Shown here: in pieces, positions 23,660 through 36,400 of the stretch
How the letters are laid out: the number at the start of each line of letters is the position of its first letter
Position numbering within the stretch: position 1 is the stretch's first letter
From: Saposhnikovia divaricata
Taxonomy: Eukaryota > Streptophyta > Magnoliopsida > Apiales > Apiaceae
Length of the DNA stretch: 64,000 nt
Direction of reading: 5' to 3'
Assembly (NCBI GenBank): GCA_036435485.1
Contig: CM071595.1
Coordinates: 1,860,001-1,924,000, forward strand
Program-made: the position numbers and the translations under genes
The notes under the pieces: generated by a model
Told to the model about the DNA's origin: nothing
Database searches by the model: none
The model's input: only the letters and a program-made list of their open reading frames with translations

Positions 23660-25180
23660 AAAATGGTCCGACTCGATTTTTAAACATATCCCGTGTACTA
23701 ACCACTTTGAGGATTATCCGAAAACCGAGTTTCGTTCATATCAGCTCCGATTCAGGTCTGAATTGCGTCAAATAAATTTTCGTTGAATTCCAATAACCCA
23801 TAGGAACAAAATATTTAAAAATATCCACAAAATGGTCTGACCCGATTTTTAACAATATCCCGTGTACTAACCCCTTTGAGAATTTTCCGAAAACCGAGTT
23901 TCGATCATATCAGCTCCGATTCCGGTCTGAATTGCGTCAAATAAAATTTCGTTGAATTCCAATAACCCATAGGAACAAAATATTTAAAAATATCCACAAA
24001 ATGGTCCGACTCGATTTTTAACAATATCCCGTGTACTAACCCCTTTGAGGATTATCCAAAAACCGAGTTTTTACTATATAAGCTCCGATACAGGTCTGAA
24101 TTGTGTCAAATAAAATTTTGTTGAATTCCAATAACCCATAGGAACAAAATATTTAAAAATATCAACAAAATGGTCCGACCCGATTTTTAACAATATCCCG
24201 TGTACTAACCCCTTTGAGGATTATCCAAAAACCGAGTTTTGACTATATCAGCTCCGATTCAGGTCTGAATTGCGTCAAATAAAATTTCGTTGAATTCCAA
24301 TAACCCATAGGAACAAAATATGAAAAAATATCCTTAAAATGGTCCGACTCGATTTTTAAACATATCCCGTGTACTAACCACTTTGAGGATTATCCGAAAA
24401 CCGAGTTTCGTTCATATCAGCTCCGATTCAGGTCTGAATTGCGTCAAATAAAATTTCGTTGAATTCCAATAACCCATAGGAACAAAATATTTAAAAATAT
24501 CCACAAAATGGTCTGACCCGATTTTTAACAATATCCCGTGTACTAACCCCTTTGAGAATTTTCCGAAAACCGAGTTTCGATCATATCAGCTCCGATTCCG
24601 GTCTGAATTGCGTCAAATAAAATTTCGTTGAATTCCAATAACCCATAGGAACAAAATATTTAAAAATATCCACAAAATGGTCCGACTCGATTTTTAACAA
24701 TATCCCGTGTACTAACCCCTTTGAGGATTATCCAAAAACCGAGTTTTGACTATATAAGCTCCGATACAGGTCTGAATTGTGTCAAATAAAATTTCGTTGA
24801 ATTCCAATAACCCATAGGAACAAAATATTTAAAAATATCAACAAAATGGTCCGACCCGATTTTTAACAATATCCCGTGTACTAAACCCTTTGAGGATTAT
24901 CCAAAAACCGAGTTTTGACTATATCAGCTCCGATTCAGGTCTGAATTGCGTCAAATAAAATTTCGTTGAATTCCAATAACCCATAGGAACAAAATATGTA
25001 AAAATATCCTTAAAATGGTCCGACTCGATTTTTAACAATATCCCGTGTACTAACCACTTTGAGGATTATCCGAAAACCGAGTTTCGTTCATATCAGCTCC
25101 GATTCAGGTCTGAATTGCGTCAAATAAAATTTCGTTGAATTCCAATAACCCATAGGAACAAAATATTTAAAAATATCCAC
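23660..25180 (+). repeat. 9-mer duplication, copy 1 (1,521 bp)
   Basis: Order: C2 D1 A B C2 D1 A B2 C. Markers are AAATAAATTTTCG in the first C2, GAGTTTTTACTATAT with AATTTTGTTG in the first A, and ATGAAAAAATATCC at the end of the first B. All recur at +1,521 bp (9 x 169). The same nine monomers occur once in each later 35-mer copy (from 29743 and 35656). Confidence 0.86.
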
Positions 25181-26701
25181 AAAATGGTCCGACCCGATTT
25201 TTAACAATATCCCGTGTACTAACCACTTTGAGGATTATCCGAAAACCGAGTTTCGTTCATATCAGCTCCGATTCAGGTCTGAATTGCGTCAAATAAATTT
25301 TCGTTGAATTCCAATAACCCATAGGAACAAAATATTTAAAAATATCCACAAAATGGTCTGACCCGATTTTTAACAATATCCCGTGTACTAACCCCTTTGA
25401 GAATTTTCCGAAAACCGAGTTTCGATCATATCAGCTCCGATTCCGGTCTGAATTGCGTCAAATAAAATTTCGTTGAATTCCAATAACCCATAGGAACAAA
25501 ATATTTAAAAATATCCACAAAATGGTCCGACTCGATTTTTAACAATATCCCGTGTACTAACCCCTTTGAGGATTATCCAAAAACCGAGTTTTTACTATAT
25601 AAGCTCCGATACAGGTCTGAATTGTGTCAAATAAAATTTTGTTGAATTCCAATAACCCATAGGAACAAAATATTTAAAAATATCAACAAAATGGTCCGAC
25701 CCGATTTTTAACAATATCCCGTGTACTAACCCCTTTGAGGATTATCCAAAAACCGAGTTTTGACTATATCAGCTCCGATTCAGGTCTGAATTGCGTCAAA
25801 TAAAATTTCGTTGAATTCCAATAACCCATAGGAACAAAATATGAAAAAATATCCTTAAAATGGTCCGACTCGATTTTTAAACATATCCCGTGTACTAACC
25901 ACTTTGAGGATTATCCGAAAACCGAGTTTCGTTCATAACAGCTCCGATTCAGGTCTGAATTGCGTCAAATAAAATTTCGTTGAATTCCAATAACCCATAG
26001 GAACAAAATATTTAAAAATATCCACAAAATGGTCTGACCCGATTTTTAACAATATCCCGTGTACTAACCCCTTTGAGAATTTTCCGAAAACCGAGTTTCG
26101 ATCATATCAGCTCCGATTCCGGTCTGAATTGCGTCAAATAAAATTTCGTTGAATTCCAATAACCCATAGGAACAAAATATTTAAAAATATCCACAAAATG
26201 GTCCGACTCGATTTTTAACAATATCCCGTGTACTAACCCCTTTGAGGATTATCCAAAAACCGAGTTTTGACTATATAAGCTCCGATACAGGTCTGAATTG
26301 TGTCAAATAAAATTTCGTTGAATTCCAATAACCCATAGGAACAAAATATTTAAAAATATCAACAAAATGGTCCGACCCAATTTTTAACAATATCCCGTGT
26401 ACTAAACCCTTTGAGGATTATCCAAAAACCGAGTTTTGACTATATCAGCTCCGATTCAAGTCTGAATTGCGTCAAATAAAATTTAGTTGAATTCCAATAA
26501 CCCATAGGAACAAAATATGTAAAAATATCCTTAAAATGGTCCGACTCGATTTTTAACAATATCCCGTGTACTAACCACTTTGAGGATTATCCGAAAACCG
26601 AGTTTCGTTCATATCAGCTCCGATTCAGGTCTGAATTGCGTCAAATAAAATTTCGTTGAATTCCAATAACCCATAGGAACAAAATATTTAAAAATATCCA
26701 C
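25181..26701 (+). repeat. 9-mer duplication, copy 2 (1,521 bp)
   Basis: Repeats the previous nine monomers. Its first monomer is a hybrid: it starts GGTCCGACCCG with TTAACAAT, as D3 does when following C, then continues AACCACTTTG, CGTTCAT and AAATAAATTTTCG like the first C2 of copy 1. That is the expected product of unequal crossover between D3 and C2. Private changes are CATAACAG (25857), GACCCAATT, TTCAAGTCTG and TTTAGTTG (26364). Confidence 0.86.
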
Positions 26702-26870
26702 AAAATGGTCCGACCCGATTTTTAACAATATCCCGTGTACTAACCCCTTTGAGAATTTTCCGAAAACCGAGTTCCGATCATATCAGCTCCGATTCCGGTC
26801 CGAACTGCGTCAAATAAAATTTTTTTGAATTCCAATAACCCATAGGAACAAAATATTTAAAAATATCCAC
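26702..26870 (+). repeat. Exemplar monomer, subtype D3
   Basis: D3 is a D2 derivative with TTCCGATCAT at 71-80 and a T-run (AATTTTTTTTGAATT) at about 117-130, ending ATTTAAAAATATCCAC. It first appears at 21971 and is absent to the left. It is nearly always followed by A3. From 41736 many copies also have TTCCAGTCCG. Confidence 0.87.
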
Positions 26871-27039
26871 AAAATGTTCCGACTCGATTTTTAACAATAT
26901 CCCGTGTACTAACCCCTTTGAGGATTATCCAAAAACCTAGTTTTGACTATATAAGCTCCGATACAGGTCTGAATTGTGTCAAATAAAATTTCGTTGAATT
27001 CCAATAACCCATAGGAACAAAATATTTAAAAATATCCAC
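26871..27039 (+). repeat. Exemplar monomer, subtype A3
   Basis: A3 is an A monomer with AAACCTAG (CCGAG changed to CCTAG) at about 64-70, often with GTTCCGACTCG at the start. It keeps TATATAAG and TGTGTC. It first appears at 22140, directly after the first D3, and follows D3 or D4 throughout. One lineage has TGTGTAAAAT in place of TGTGTCAAAT (27378, 31939, 33291, 37852, 39204). Confidence 0.87.
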
Positions 27040-27208
27040 AAAATGGTCCGACTCGATTTTTAACAATATCCCGTGTACTAACCCCTTTGAGGATTATCCA
27101 AAAACCGAATTTTGACTATATCAGCTCCGATTCAGGTCTGAATTGCGTCAAATAATATTTCGTTGAATTCCAATAACCCATAGGAACAAAATATTTAAAA
27201 ATATCCAC
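27040..27208 (+). repeat. Exemplar monomer, subtype B3
   Basis: B3 is B with CCGAATTTTG instead of CCGAGTTTTG. In this lineage it also has AAATAATATTTCG and a CCAC tail. Here bases 11-16 read GACTCG like A, so the copy is probably an A/B mosaic. First seen at 22309, where it is 168 bp through loss of one A in the AAAAA run near 22370. A later lineage (47136, 48824, 53552) has CCGAATTTTG with GTGCTAACC and the normal B tail. Confidence 0.82.
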
Positions 27209-27377
27209 AAAATGGTCCGACCCGTTTTTTAACAATATCCCGTGTACTAACCCCATTGAGAATTTTCTGAAAATCGAGTTTCGATCATATCAGCTCCGAT
27301 TCCGGTCCGAACTGCGTCAAATAAAATTTTTTTGAATTCCAATAACCCATAGGAACAAAATATTTAAAAATATCCAC
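27209..27377 (+). repeat. Exemplar monomer, subtype D4
   Basis: D4 has ACCCCATTGAG at 42-52, TTTTCTGAAAA at about 56-66, the D2 middle (TCCGAACTG) and the D3 T-run. In this lineage bases 14-20 read CCGTTTT and the segment AAATCGAG replaces AAACCGAG. It always follows B3 and precedes A3. First seen at 22477. Confidence 0.85.
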
Positions 27378-30300
27378 AAAATGGTCCGACTCGATTTTTA
27401 ACAATATCCCGTGTACTAACCCCTTTGAGGATTATCCAAAAACCTAGTTTTGACTATATAAGCTCCGATACAGGTCTGAATTGTGTAAAATAAAATTTCG
27501 TTGAATTCCAATAACCCATAGGAACAAAATATTTAAAAATATCAACAAAATGGTCCGACCCGATTTTTAACAATATCCCGTGTACTACCCCTTTGAGGAT
27601 TATCCAAAAACCGAGTTTTGACTATATCAGCTCCGATTCATGTCTGAATTGCGTCAAATAAAATTTCGTTGAATTCCAATAACCCATAGGAACAAAATAT
27701 GTAAAAATATCCTTAAAATGGTCCGACTCGATTTTTAACAATATCCCGTGTACTAACCACTTTGAGGATTATCCGAAAACCGAGTTTCGTTCATATCAGC
27801 TCCGATTCAGGTCTGAATTGCGTCAAATAAAATTTCGTTGAATTCCAATAACCCATAGGAACAAAATATTTAAAAATATCCAAAAACTGGTCCGACCCGA
27901 TTTTTAACAATATCCCGTGTACTAACCCCTTTGAGAATTTTCCGAAAACCGAGTTTCGATCATATCAGCTCCGATTCCGGTCCGAACTGCGTCAAATAAA
28001 ATTTTGTTGAATTCCAATAACCCATAGGAACAAAATATGTAAAAATATCCACAAAATGGTCAGACTCGATTTTTAACAATATCCCGTGTAGTAACCCCTT
28101 TGAGGATTATCCAAAAACCGAGTTTTGACTATATAAGCTCCGATACAGGTCTGAATTGTGTCAAATAAAATTTCGTTGAATTCCAATAACCCATAGGAAC
28201 AAAATATTTAAAAATATCAACAAAATGGTCCCACCCGATTTTTAACAATATCCCGTGTACTAACCCCTTTGAGGATTATCCAAAAACCGAGTTTTGACTA
28301 TATCAGCTCCGATTCAGGTCTGAATTGCGTCAAATAAAATTTCGTTGAATTCCAATAACCCATAGGAACAAAATATGTAAAAATATCCTTAAAATGCTCC
28401 GACTCGATTTTTAAACATATCCCGTGTACTAACCACTTTGAGGATTATCCGAAAACCGAGTTTCGTTCATATCAGCTCCGATTCAGGTCTGAATTGCGTC
28501 AAATAAAATTTCGTTGAATTCCAATAACCCATAGGAACAAAATATTTAAAAATATCCACAAAATGGTCCGACCCGATTTTTAACAATATCCCGTGTAGTA
28601 ACCCCTTTGAGAATTTTCCGAAAACCGAGTTTCGATCATATCAGCTCCGATTCCGGTCCGAACTGCGTCAAATAAAATTTTGTTGAATTCCAATAACCCA
28701 TAGGAACAAAATATGTAAAAATATCCACAAAATGGTCCGAATCGATTTTTAACAATATCCAGTGTACTAACCCCTTTGAGGATTATCCAAAAACCGAGTT
28801 TTTACTGTATAAGCTCCGATACAGGTCTGAATTGTGTCAAATAAAATTTCGTTGAATTCCAATAACCCATAGGAACAAAATATTTAAAAATATCAACAAA
28901 ATGGTCCGACCCGATTTTTAACAATATCCCGTGTACAAACCTCTTTGAGGATTATCCAAAAACCGAGTTTTGACTATATCAGCTCCGATTCAGGTCTGAA
29001 TTGCGTCAAATAAAATTTCGTTGAATTCCAATAACCCATAGGAACAAAATATGTAAAAATATCCTTAAAATGGTCCGACTCGATTTTTAAACATATCCCG
29101 TGTACTAACCACTTTGAGGATTATCCGAAAACCGAGTTTCGTTCATATCAGCTCCGATTCAGGTCTGAATTGCGTCAAATAAAATTTCGTTGAATTCCAA
29201 TAACCCATAGGAACAAAATATTTAAAAATATCCACAAAATGGTCTGACCCGATTTTTAACAATATCCCGTGTACTAACCCCTTTGAGAATTTTCCGAAAA
29301 CCGAGTTTCGATCATATCAGCTCCGATTCCGGTCTGAATTGCGTCAAATAAAATTTCGTTGAATTCCAATAACCCATAGGAACAAAATATTTAAAAATAT
29401 CCACAAAATGGTCCGACTCGATTTTTAACAATATCCCGTGTACTAACCCCTTTGAGGATTATCCAAAAACTGAGTTTTGACTATATAAGCGCCGATACAG
29501 GTCTGAATTGTGTCAAATAAAATTTCGTTGAATTCCAATAACCCATAGGAACAAAATATTTAAAAATATCAACAAAATCGTCCCACCCGATTTTTAACAA
29601 TATCCCGTGTACTAACCCCTTTGAGGATTATCCAAAAACCGAGTTTTGACTATATCAGCTCCGATTCAGGTCTGAATTGCGTCAAATAAAATTTCGTTGA
29701 ATTCCAATAACCCATAGGAACAAAATATGTAAAAATATCCTTAAAATGGTCCGACTCGATTTTTAAACATATCCCGTGTACTAACCACTTTGAGGATTAT
29801 CCGAAAACCGAGTTTCGTTCATATCAGCTCCGATTCAGGTCTGAATTGCGTCAAATAAATTTTCGTTGAATTCCAATAACCCATAGGAACAAAATATTTA
29901 AAAATATCCACAAAATGGTCTGACCCGATTTTTAACAATATCCCGTGTACTAACCCCTTTGAGAATTTTCCGAAAACCGAGTTTCGATCATATCAGCTCC
30001 GATTCCGGTCTGAATTGCGTCAAATAAAATTTCGTTGAATTCCAATAACCCATAGGAACAAAATATTTAAAAATATCCACAAAATGGTCCGACTCGATTT
30101 TTAACAATATCCCGTGTACTAACCCCTTTGAGGATTATCCAAAAACCGAGTTTTTACTATATAAGCTCCGATACAGGTCTGAATTGTGTCAAATAAAATT
30201 TTGTTGAATTCCAATAACCCATAGGAACAAAATATTTAAAAATATCAACAAAATGGTCCGACCCGATTTTTAACAATATCCCGTGTACTAACCCCTTTGA

Positions 30301-31262
30301 GGATTATCCAAAAACCGAGTTTTGACTATATCAGCTCCGATTCAGGTCTGAATTGCGTCAAATAAAATTTCGTTGAATTCCAATAACCCATAGGAACAAA
30401 ATATGAAAAAATATCCTTAAAATGGTCCGACTCGATTTTTAAACATATCCCGTGTACTAACCACTTTGAGGATTATCCGAAAACCGAGTTTCGTTCATAT
30501 CAGCTCCGATTCAGGTCTGAATTGCGTCAAATAAAATTTCGTTGAATTCCAATAACCCATAGGAACAAAATATTTAAAAATATCCACAAAATGGTCTGAC
30601 CCGATTTTTAACAATATCCCGTGTACTAACCCCTTTGAGAATTTTCCGAAAACCGAGTTTCGATCATATCAGCTCCGATTCCGGTCTGAATTGCGTCAAA
30701 TAAAATTTCGTTGAATTCCAATAACCCATAGGAACAAAATATTTAAAAATATCCACAAAATGGTCCGACTCGATTTTTAACAATATCCCGTGTACTAACC
30801 CCTTTGAGGATTATCCAAAAACCGAGTTTTGACTATATAAGCTCCGATACAGGTCTGAATTGTGTCAAATAAAATTTCGTTGAATTCCAATAACCCATAG
30901 GAACAAAATATTTAAAAATATCAACAAAATGGTCCGACCCGATTTTTAACAATATCCCGTGTACTAAACCCTTTGAGGATTATCCAAAAACCGAGTTTTG
31001 ACTATATCAGCTCCGATTCAGGTCTGAATTGCGTCAAATAAAATTTCGTTGAATTCCAATAACCCATAGGAACAAAATATGTAAAAATATCCTTAAAATG
31101 GTCCGACTCGATTTTTAACAATATCCCGTGTACTAACCACTTTGAGGATTATCCGAAAACCGAGTTTCGTTCATATCAGCTCCGATTCAGGTCTGAATTG
31201 CGTCAAATAAAATTTCGTTGAATTCCAATAACCCATAGGAACAAAATATTTAAAATATCCAC

Positions 31263-33459
31263 AAAATGGTCCGACCCGATTTTTAACAATATCCCGTGTA
31301 CTAACCCCTTTGAGAATTTTCCGAAAACCGAGTTCCGATCATATCAGCTCCGATTCCGGTCCGAACTGCGTCAAATAAAATTTTTTTGAATTCCAATAAC
31401 CCATAGGAACAAAATATTTAAAAATATCCACAAAATGTTCCGACTCGATTTTTAACAATATCCCGTGTACTAACCCCTTTGAGGATTATCCAAAAACCTA
31501 GTTTTGACTATATAAGCTCCGATACAGGTCTGAATTGTGTCAAATAAAATTTCGTTGAATTCCAATAACCCATAGGAACAAAATATTTAAAAATATCCAC
31601 AAAATGGTCCGACTCGATTTTTAACAATATCCCGTGTACTAACCCCTTTGAGGATTATCCAAAAACCGAATTTTGACTATATCAGCTCCGATTCAGGTCT
31701 GAATTGCGTCAAATAATATTTCGTTGAATTCCAATAACCCATAGGAACAAAATATTTAAAAATATCCACAAAATGGTCCGACCCGTTTTTTAACAATATC
31801 CCGTGTACTAACCCCATTGAGAATTTTCTGAAAATCGAGTTTCGATCATATCAGCTCCGATTCCGGTCCGAACTGCGTCAAATAAAATTTTTTTGAATTC
31901 CAATAACCCATAGGAACAAAATATTTAAAAATATCCACAAAATGGTCCGACTCGATTTTTAACAATATCCCGTGTACTAACCCATTTGAGGATTATCCAA
32001 AAACCTAGTTTTGACTATATAAGCTCCGATACAGGTCTGAATTGTGTAAAATAAAATTTCGTTGAATTCCAATAACCCATAGGAACAAAATATTTAAAAA
32101 TATCCACAAAATGGTCCGACCCGATTTTTAACAATATCCCGTGTACTAACCCCTTTGAGAATTTTCCGAAAACCGAGTTCCGATCATATCAGCTCCGATT
32201 CCGGTCCGAACTGCGTCAAATAAAATTTTTTTGAATTCCAATAACCCATAGGAACAAAATATTTAAAAATATCCACAAAATGTTCCGACTCGATTTTTAA
32301 CAATATCCCGTGTACTAACCCCTTTGAGGATTATCCAAAAACCTAGTTTTGACTATATAAGCTCCGATACAGGTCTGAATTGTGTCAAATAAAATTTCGT
32401 TGAATTCCAATAACCCATAGGAACAAAATATTTAAAAATATCCACAAAATGGTCCGACTCGATTTTTAACAATATCCCGTGTACTAACCCCTTTGAGGAT
32501 TATCCAAAAACCGAATTTTGACTATATCAGCTCCGATTCAGGTCTGAATTGCGTCAAATAATATTTCGTTGAATTCCAATAACCCATAGGAACAAAATAT
32601 TTAAAAATATCCACAAAATGGTCCGACCCGTTTTTTAACAATATCCCGTGTACTAACCCCATTGAGAATTTTCTGAAAATCGAGTTTCGATCATATCAGC
32701 TCCGATTCCGGTCCGAACTGCGTCAAATAAAATTTTTTTGAATTCCAATAACCCATAGGAACAAAATATTGAAAAATATCCACAAAATGTTCCGACTCGA
32801 TTTTTAACAATATCCCGTGTACTAACCCCTTTGAGGATTATCCAAAAACCTAGTTTTGACTATATAAGCTCCGATACAGGTCTGAATTGTGTCAAATAAA
32901 ATTTCGTTGAATTCCAATAACCCATAGGAACAAAATATTTAAAAATATCCACAAAATGGTCCGACTCGATTTTTAACAATATCCCGTGTACTAACCCCTT
33001 TGAGGATTATCCAAAAACCGAATTTTGACTATATCAGCTCCGATTCAGGTCTGAATTGCGTCAAATAATATTTCGTTGAATTCCAATAACCCATAGGAAC
33101 AAAATATTTAAAAATATCCACAAAATGGTCCGACCCGTTTTTTAACAATATCCCGTGTACTAACCCCATTGAGAATTTTCTGAAAATCGAGTTTCGATCA
33201 TATCAGCTCCGATTCCGGTCCGAACTGCGTCAAATAAAATTTTTTTGAATTCCAATAACCCATAGGAACAAAATATTTAAAAATATCCACAAAATGGTCC
33301 GACTCGATTTTTAACAATATCCCGTGTACTAACCCCTTTGAGGATTATCCAAAAACCTAGTTTTGACTATATAAGCTCCGATACAGGTCTGAATTGTGTA
33401 AAATAAAATTTCGTTGAATTCCAATAACCCATAGGAACAAAATATTTAAAAATATCAAC
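31263..33459 (+). repeat. D3/D4-A3 cluster inside the 35-mer (13 monomers)
   Basis: Order: D3 A3 B3 D4 A3, then D3 A3 B3 D4, then A3 B3 D4 A3. The module present once at 26702-27546 is here about three times in a row. The matching cluster in the next unit runs 37176-39372. B3 copies share AAATAATATTTCG and D4 copies share CCCGTTTTTT and AAATCGAG, so the cluster grew by tandem duplication before the 35-mer itself was copied. Confidence 0.85.
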
Positions 33460-36400
33460 AAAATGGTCCGACCCGATTTTTAACAATATCCCGTGTACTA
33501 CCCCTTTGAGGATTATCCAAAAACCGAGTTTTGACTATATCAGCTCCGATTCATGTCTGAATTGCGTCAAATAAAATTTCGTTGAATTCCAATAACCCAT
33601 AGGAACAAAATATGTAAAAATATCCTTAAAATGGTCCGACTCGATTTTTAACAATATCCCGTGTACTAACCACTTTGAGGATTATCCGAAAACCGAGTTT
33701 CGTTCATATCAGCTCCGATTCAGGTCTGAATTGCGTCAAATAAAATTTCGTTGAATTCCAATAACCCATAGGAACAAAATATTTAAAAATATCCAAAAAC
33801 TGGTCCGACCCGATTTTTAACAATATCCCGTGTACTAACCCCTTTGAGAATTTTCCGAAAACCGAGTTTCGATCATATCAGCTCCGATTCCGGTCCGAAC
33901 TGCGTCAAATAAAATTTTGTTGAATTCCAATAACCCATAGGAACAAAATATGTAAAAATATCCACAAAATGGTCAGACTCGATTTTTAACAATATCCCGT
34001 GTAGTAACCCCTTTGAGGATTATCCAAAAACCGAGTTTTGACTATATAAGCTCCGATACAGGTCTGAATTGTGTCAAATAAAATTTCGTTGAATTCCAAT
34101 AACCCATAGGAACAAAATATTTAAAAATATCAACAAAATGGTCCCACCCGATTTTTAACAATATCCCGTGTACTAACCCCTTTGAGGATTATCCAAAAAC
34201 CGAGTTTTGACTATATCAGCTCCGATTCAGGTCTGAATTGCGTCAAATAAAATTTCGTTGAATTCCAATAACCCATAGGAACAAAATATGTAAAAATATC
34301 CTTAAAATGCTCCGACTCGATTTTTAAACATATCCCGTGTACTAACCACTTTGAGGATTATCCGAAAACCGAGTTTCGTTCATATCAGCTCCGATTCAGG
34401 TCTGAATTGCGTCAAATAAAATTTCGTTGAATTCCAATAACCCATAGGAACAAAATATTTAAAAATATCCACAAAATGGTCCGACCCGATTTTTAACAAT
34501 ATCCCGTGTAGTAACCCCTTTGAGAATTTTCCGAAAACCGAGTTTCGATCATATCAGCTCCGATTCCGGTCCGAACTGCGTCAAATAAAATTTTGTTGAA
34601 TTCCAATAACCCATAGGAACAAAATATGTAAAAATATCCACAAAATGGTCCGAATCGATTTTTAACAATATCCAGTGTACTAACCCCTTTGAGGATTATC
34701 CAAAAACCGAGTTTTTACTGTATAAGCTCCGATACAGGTCTGAATTGTGTCAAATAAAATTTCGTTGAATTCCAATAACCCATAGGAACAAAATATTTAA
34801 AAATATCAACAAAATGGTCCGACCCGATTTTTAACAATATCCCGTGTACAAACCTCTTTGAGGATTATCCAAAAACCGAGTTTTGACTATATCAGCTCCG
34901 ATTCAGGTCTGAATTGCGTCAAATAAAATTTCGTTGAATTCCAATAACCCATAGGAACAAAATATGTAAAAATATCCTTAAAATGGTCCGACTCGATTTT
35001 TAAACATATCCCGTGTACTAACCACTTTGAGGATTATCCGAAAACCGAGTTTCGTTCATATCAGCTCCGATTCAGGTCTGAATTGCGTCAAATAAAATTT
35101 CGTTGAATTCCAATAACCCATAGGAACAAAATATTTAAAAATATCCACAAAATGGTCTGACCCGATTTTTAACAATATCCCGTGTACTAACCCCTTTGAG
35201 AATTTTCCGAAAACCGAGTTTCGATCATATCAGCTCCGATTCCGGTCTGAATTGCGTCAAATAAAATTTCGTTGAATTCCAATAACCCATAGGAACAAAA
35301 TATTTAAAAATATCCACAAAATGGTCCGACTCGATTTTTAACAATATCCCGTGTACTAACCCCTTTGAGGATTATCCAAAAACTGAGTTTTGACTATATA
35401 AGCGCCGATACAGGTCTGAATTGTGTCAAATAAAATTTCGTTGAATTCCAATAACCCATAGGAACAAAATATTTAAAAATATCAACAAAATCGTCCCACC
35501 CGATTTTTAACAATATCCCGTGTACTAACCCCTTTGAGGATTATCCAAAAACCGAGTTTTGACTATATCAGCTCCGATTCAGGTCTGAATTGCGTCAAAT
35601 AAAATTTCGTTGAATTCCAATAACCCATAGGAACAAAATATGTAAAAATATCCTTAAAATGGTCCGACTCGATTTTTAAACATATCCCGTGTACTAACCA
35701 CTTTGAGGATTATCCGAAAACCGAGTTTCGTTCATATCAGCTCCGATTCAGGTCTGAATTGCGTCAAATAAATTTTCGTTGAATTCCAATAACCCATAGG
35801 AACAAAATATTTAAAAATATCCACAAAATGGTCTGACCCGATTTTTAACAATATCCCGTGTACTAACCCCTTTGAGAATTTTCCGAAAACCGAGTTTCGA
35901 TCATATCAGCTCCGATTCCGGTCTGAATTGCGTCAAATAAAATTTCGTTGAATTCCAATAACCCATAGGAACAAAATATTTAAAAATATCCACAAAATGG
36001 TCCGACTCGATTTTTAACAATATCCCGTGTACTAACCCCTTTGAGGATTATCCAAAAACCGAGTTTTTACTATATAAGCTCCGATACAGGTCTGAATTGT
36101 GTCAAATAAAATTTTGTTGAATTCCAATAACCCATAGGAACAAAATATTTAAAAATATCAACAAAATGGTCCGACCCGATTTTTAACAATATCCCGTGTA
36201 CTAACCCCTTTGAGGATTATCCAAAAACCGAGTTTTGACTATATCAGCTCCGATTCAGGTCTGAATTGCGTCAAATAAAATTTCGTTGAATTCCAATAAC
36301 CCATAGGAACAAAATATGAAAAAATATCCTTAAAATGGTCCGACTCGATTTTTAAACATATCCCGTGTACTAACCACTTTGAGGATTATCCGAAAACCGA

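Larger units (their letters stand above)
26871..32783 (+). repeat. 35-mer HOR, unit 1 (5,913 bp)
   Basis: Positions from 26871 match those 5,913 bp downstream: ACTACCCC at 27585, 33498 and 39411, and AAAATGCTCC at 28391, 34304 and 40217. The length equals 35 x 169 minus 2, the two missing bases being in GTACTACCCC and in ATTTAAAATATCC. Read from 29574, the order is B C2 D1 A B C2 D1 A B2 C D3 A3 B3 D4 A3 D3 A3 B3 D4 A3 B3 D4 A3 B C D2 A B C2 D2 A B4 C2 D1 A. The unit boundary is arbitrary; 26871 is where the periodic match starts. Confidence 0.88.
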
